Shown one piece after another: positions 33,514 through 36,937 of a stretch of 36,937 nt of DNA. Both the position numbers and the translations under genes were made by a program. This stretch comes from Candidatus Mucispirillum faecigallinarum (GTDB lineage: Bacteria; Chrysiogenota; Deferribacteres; Deferribacterales; Mucispirillaceae). Location of the stretch: contig DXAQ01000049.1 in assembly GCA_019116905.1 (NCBI GenBank), positions 1 through 36,937 on the forward strand. The letters are read 5' to 3'. Under the pieces are notes generated by a model. The model had not been told where the DNA came from. It made no database searches and worked only from the letters and a program-made list of their open reading frames with translations. How positions within the stretch are numbered: the stretch's first letter is position 1; the number at the start of each line of letters is the position of its first letter.

Positions 33514-34205
33514 TATTTCACTTTATATTTAGCTTTTAATAAAATATTTGGCTTATGCAGATTTATTTTTTCAATATTATTAAAGTTAGCAGTAGAAGTA
33601 ACTGCATCTTTATATTTTATTTTTAATTCTTCAATAGGACCAGCATCTAATGCTCTTGCTGGGCAGATTGCTACACATGCAGGTTTTAAACCTTCTTTTA
33701 TTCTGCCAATACATAAGTTACATTTAGTCATACGTGGCCTTGCAGGGTCTTCTTCTGCATAATCTGCATAATTTTTATCATAATACTGAGGAGCACCCCA
33801 TGGACATTCTGCTTCACAGCTGCCGCAGGAAATACATATAGTCCTATCTGCCTGAACAATACCAAACTCACTGTCTTTACTGATAGCTTCTACAGGGCAT
33901 GCAGGAATACATGCAGGGTTTGTACAGTGGTTGCAGGAAATAGAAAGGTTAGTCATTTTTAATGCAGGAAAAGAGCCTTCTATTGTTTGAGATACCCGCC
34001 TCCAGTTTTCTTTCATATAGTATTTGCTGCATTCTTCCATAGATGGAAGGTTAACTTTATTATCTTTTGTATAGTCTGTATTAATATCGTATTGATGAAT
34101 ATTTATATCGCCTCTTAAATTTTCGTTATTTTCTTTGCAGGCAATCATACATGCTTTACATCCAACGCATCTTGTTTCATCAAAATAAAAACCCCATTGA
34201 TTCAT
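33513..34205 (-). CDS. 4Fe-4S ferredoxin subunit (DmsB-like)
   Basis: A 230-residue electron-transfer subunit with four cysteine groups for four [4Fe-4S] clusters: CVGCKACMIAC (Cys13-Cys23), SCNHCTNPACIPACP, CISCGSCEAECPWG and KCNLCIGRIKEGLKPACVAICP. No signal peptide is visible, as expected for a subunit exported with its Tat-tagged partner. Between the first two groups lies a ~55-residue insertion (HQYDINTDYTKD...). It would pass electrons from a quinol oxidase module to the molybdoenzyme. It starts 9 bases after the catalytic gene. Close relatives are DmsB, PhsB and NrfC, so the substrate cannot be set from this subunit. Confidence 0.92.
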   Translation of the reverse strand: MNQWGFYFDETRCVGCKACMIACKENNENLRGDINIHQYDINTDYTKDNKVNLPSMEECSKYYMKENWRRVSQTIEGSFPALKMTNLSISCNHCTNPACIPACPVEAISKDSEFGIVQADRTICISCGSCEAECPWGAPQYYDKNYADYAEEDPARPRMTKCNLCIGRIKEGLKPACVAICPARALDAGPIEELKIKYKDAVTSTANFNNIEKINLHKPNILLKAKYKVK

Positions 34206-34214
34206 AATTTTCTC

Positions 34215-36878
34215 CTAATTTGGTTTTTGTAAACTTACTTCGCAAAGGTTACCGCCAGCAGCAAAACCGCCGGATTTGTTTGTAAACTGATGTGTTACTG
34301 GGTCGCCTGCACCAGATTCCATATCAACAGTTAAAGTGGAAACACATGCACCTAAATCAACAGGAGTAACCACTTCTTTATATTCACCTTTGCCAGAAAC
34401 ATCAAAATAAGCAGTATATGTTTCTTCGCTGCTTGGAGTATATATTCTACCTTCATTAATAATAACTACACCAGGCATAGGGCGTATACTTACAAGAGCA
34501 GGCAGCTTAATGCACCCATAATCATTATACACATATACCATATCACCGTCTTTTATACCACGTGCTTTTGCGTCAACTTCTGATATTTCAGCACAGTTTT
34601 GATATGTGTTTTGCAGTAATGGTACAGTGTCAAATGTAGAGTGAGCTCTATGGATTACGTGAGGAGTAATAAACTGTAAGCCATAAGTAACACCTTTACG
34701 GCTTTTACCTTTCTTTAATATTGTTTCGTATCCTTCTTTAAGAGGAATATATCTAGGGCCGTAAACTGCATGCTGAGCTCTTTGCCTCATTGCCATATAT
34801 GGAGAATAAAAGTTTATTCTGCCTGTATCTGTTGGAAATTCTCCTGCTTTATAACTCATTGTATCAACATAAGTTTTATCAAGTGGAGTAGGCAGCTGGT
34901 ATTCAGCCATTTGCACCATAGTGTCATATTCAGGCATATTTCTTTTTGGGTTAATATTTGCATAACCTTTTGGAAATTCTGCTTTTGTCCATTGAGCTTT
35001 CATTATTTCTTCATCAGTATATTCTTTTAATTCTATACCTAATTCTTTGCAAATAAGGCGTGTAATTTCTCTATCAAGTTTGCAGTCATAAAGAGGGTCA
35101 GATACTTTATTTGCAACATCTAATTCACAGTTCATTTGCCCGTATGTAAAAAATGACTGCTCTAAATTCATAGCAGCAGGAAGAATAATATCTGAATATT
35201 TAGCAGTTGTGCTCATCTGCTGTTCATAACATACTACATATTTAACTTTTTTAAAAGCTTCCAGTTTTCTATTAACATTTGCTTTTTGAGTAAAGAAATC
35301 GCCAGAGCCTTCACCTTTTATTACCATTTCAATATGAAGTCTTGGGTCATCACCTAAATCAATATTATTTAACAATTTTACATCATCTTTTAACTGTTCT
35401 GCTGTTCTTGCATCTCTGCCTGTTAATATAACTTCTGGCAAAGAGAAAATAGAAAATTTAATAGAGCCGTATTTTTTAGCATCAGTTAAAGGAGGATTTT
35501 TGCCTATTTTAATTTTGTAGCCGTCGCTTGGTGCAATCATACCAAACCCACCGCCGCGTCTTGCAATATTTCCTGTCATTGCAGATAAGGCAATTAAAAA
35601 CCATGAATAATATAATCCACTATTAGTTCTTTGTGCGCCACCAGTTGTCCAGCCGCAGAAAAATGATGCTGCACTGGCTTTGCCATATTCTAATGCAAGG
35701 TTTTCTATAATTTCTGCAGTTGTACCTGATAACGATGCTGCCCAGTTAAGCACACCTTTATAGTCCTTATGCTCTTTTTCAAGGCTTTCAAGATATTCTA
35801 CAAAAGATTCACCAGCAGGCACTTTAAAAGTCTGCCCCTTATATGGCTCTTTTGTTACAGGGTTTTCAAGTGATGAGTTACTGATAACTGTATCATTTGG
35901 AAAAAAACCAAATGTATATTCTTTTAAAAATTTTTCGTTATATAATTTTTTCTTATAAAGCACGTAAGCCATAGCTGCAAGCACAGCACCATCTGTTCCA
36001 GGTCTTACTGCGATAAAACCAGGTACTTTGCCAATACCTGTGCTGTATGTTGCTGCTGTATCTGTATACCTGCTGTCTACAACTACAATAGGAATACCAG
36101 CTTCTTTTGCTTTTGTTAAAAAGAAAGTTAAATGTGGCTGAGTAGTTCTTGTATCTGTTGACCAGATAATTATTAATTTAGAGTTTAATACATCAATAGC
36201 AGGGTTGCCTTGAACTTTTGCACCAAGAGCCGCATACATTGCGTCCATTTGGTTGCCTGCTGAATGGTGGCCGTATATATCAAGAGTTGTGCCTAAATAT
36301 TGAGCAGGAGAACTGCCTGTTGCAAAAACTGGAAGATAACCAAGTTCTTTTTCTCTTTCTTTCATTTCTTTAAGATATGATGCAACTGTTTTTGCTGCTT
36401 CTTCCCAGCTTATGCGTACAAACCCTGTAACATCGCCTCTTTCTTTTGTCTGTTTCATAGGGTATTTAATTCTATTAGGAGCATATAAACGTTTTTTCTC
36501 AGAAAGACCACGTGGACATGCTCTGCGCTGGCGCATAAATAAATCTTCATCTTTTTCTTTTGAATTTTCTCTTGGTATATCACCCATGGAAGTGATATTT
36601 ACTACTCTGCCATTTTTAACGTATGCTTTTAATAAACATGAACCATGGCAGTGGATTCTATGATGAGTGTTAATAACTTTTAATGAAGTATCAAAAGTAG
36701 TGTCAGGATTTTGAATCAATGGCTGTTCTGAAGTAACATTATCCATTATTTTTTCACTTACTGCTGTTTCTTCTGGTTTTTTCTTAGACGTGCAGGCAGT
36801 AAGCAGTAGTGCAGCACTTCCTTTTAAAAGTGTTCTGCGGGTAATACTACTATTATCTGCTTGATTATTTTTTCCCAT
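34215..36878 (-). CDS. Molybdopterin oxidoreductase, DMSO reductase family, Tat-exported
   Basis: An 887-residue catalytic subunit of the DmsA-like type. The N-terminus has a twin-arginine motif (SITRRTLLKG, Arg14-Arg15) and ends LLTAC, a lipobox placing Cys29 as a possible lipidation site. The FS0 [4Fe-4S] region reads His73-x3-Cys77-x3-Cys81 with Cys121 later (RRACPRG). Ser206 (YGHHSAGN) is the likely Mo ligand. Cofactor-binding segments include 'GWTTGGAQRTNSGLYY' and 'ALSAMTGNIARRGGG'. Partners are a DmsB-like ferredoxin and a TorD chaperone; no membrane anchor gene follows. The substrate (sulfoxide, N-oxide, thiosulfate, selenate or other) is not fixed by the sequence. GGGGGT precedes the start. 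Confidence 0.9.
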   Translation of the reverse strand: MGKNNQADNSSITRRTLLKGSAALLLTACTSKKKPEETAVSEKIMDNVTSEQPLIQNPDTTFDTSLKVINTHHRIHCHGSCLLKAYVKNGRVVNITSMGDIPRENSKEKDEDLFMRQRRACPRGLSEKKRLYAPNRIKYPMKQTKERGDVTGFVRISWEEAAKTVASYLKEMKEREKELGYLPVFATGSSPAQYLGTTLDIYGHHSAGNQMDAMYAALGAKVQGNPAIDVLNSKLIIIWSTDTRTTQPHLTFFLTKAKEAGIPIVVVDSRYTDTAATYSTGIGKVPGFIAVRPGTDGAVLAAMAYVLYKKKLYNEKFLKEYTFGFFPNDTVISNSSLENPVTKEPYKGQTFKVPAGESFVEYLESLEKEHKDYKGVLNWAASLSGTTAEIIENLALEYGKASAASFFCGWTTGGAQRTNSGLYYSWFLIALSAMTGNIARRGGGFGMIAPSDGYKIKIGKNPPLTDAKKYGSIKFSIFSLPEVILTGRDARTAEQLKDDVKLLNNIDLGDDPRLHIEMVIKGEGSGDFFTQKANVNRKLEAFKKVKYVVCYEQQMSTTAKYSDIILPAAMNLEQSFFTYGQMNCELDVANKVSDPLYDCKLDREITRLICKELGIELKEYTDEEIMKAQWTKAEFPKGYANINPKRNMPEYDTMVQMAEYQLPTPLDKTYVDTMSYKAGEFPTDTGRINFYSPYMAMRQRAQHAVYGPRYIPLKEGYETILKKGKSRKGVTYGLQFITPHVIHRAHSTFDTVPLLQNTYQNCAEISEVDAKARGIKDGDMVYVYNDYGCIKLPALVSIRPMPGVVIINEGRIYTPSSEETYTAYFDVSGKGEYKEVVTPVDLGACVSTLTVDMESGAGDPVTHQFTNKSGGFAAGGNLCEVSLQKPN

Positions 36879-36889
36879 TTTTTACCCCC

Positions 36890-36910
36890 ATATATAACTC
36901 AGTTATATAT
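36890..36910. promoter_or_regulatory. Perfect palindrome upstream of the molybdoenzyme gene
   Basis: ATATATAACT and AGTTATATAT are perfect 10-base arms around a single C (36900), 11 bases upstream of the start codon and just before the ribosome binding site. It may be an operator. As RNA the one-base centre is too tight for the full stem, so a DNA site is favoured. It is not an FNR-type site. Confidence 0.5.
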
Positions 36911-36937
36911 TAAATACACACATATATATAATATAAT

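Noticed and set aside
34770-36663. Plus-strand ORFs inside the molybdoenzyme gene
   Set aside because: Antisense shadows of a conserved gene, without ribosome binding sites.
1-36937. CRISPR arrays, insertion sequences, prophage, toxin-antitoxin or other defence islands
   Set aside because: I found no regularly spaced repeats, transposase, integrase or defence-type genes; all larger ORFs belong to core or respiratory families.

Overview
The window is about 37 kb of AT-rich, densely packed chromosome from a Gram-negative, probably anaerobic bacterium. Diderm envelope genes (TonB, a rod-shape MreBCD-PBP2-RodA set), a Tat-exported molybdoenzyme, FeoB iron uptake, an HspR-controlled heat-shock operon and a succinyl-CoA:acetate CoA-transferase together suggest a Deferribacterota member such as Mucispirillum. 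That taxonomic call is inference from gene content and low GC; no rRNA is present. Nearly all genes have recognisable families. I see no prophage, insertion sequence, CRISPR array or pseudogene, and no gene-free stretch longer than about 255 bases.

Layout. (1) 214-3947, minus strand: a fusA2-type EF-G paralogue, a SPOR-like membrane protein, an IHF-alpha-like DNA-bending protein and a MerR regulator. (2) 4103-4973: an RRM RNA-binding protein facing a small PepSY-type membrane protein, separated by a shared terminator. (3) 5228-8516: iron uptake module, a DtxR-type repressor with a C-terminal FeoA-like domain, feoB, and a 55-residue Cys-rich FeoB-associated protein missing from the ORF track, closed by a strong terminator. 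(4) 8653-12660: dnaG-rpoD-ogt. (5) 12731-13033: a molbindin-like Mop protein and tRNA-Leu(CAG). (6) 13126-18349: mreB-mreC-mreD-mrdA-rodA with overlapping genes, running on into a TIGR03960/DUF2344 radical SAM protein and a DUF2400 protein (18360-21540), then trxA. (7) 22025-26550, minus strand: hsp20-dnaJ-hspR-clpB, headed by a HAIR-like HspR operator lying on the promoter. (8) 26685-30992: a TonB-like protein, an AhbD-like radical SAM enzyme, a CoA-transferase and YaaA. (9) 30989-32825: a ZapE/AFG1-like ATPase and an inositol monophosphatase, divergent. (10) 32881-36878, minus strand: a DMSO-reductase-family catalytic subunit, a four-cluster ferredoxin subunit and a TorD-type chaperone.

I did not find a wholly new system. 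The points most worth a second look are the HAIR operator with its built-in promoter; the molybdoenzyme (Tat signal ending in a lipobox, His in place of the first FS0 cysteine, no membrane anchor gene, a perfect palindrome upstream); the DUF2400 protein, which carries endonuclease III-like HhH, Asp and Fe-S signatures; the Tyr-for-His EF-G paralogue; and an Actinobacteria-like ZapE. Several track starts were moved to fit ribosome binding sites (feoB, mrdA, trxA, zapE).
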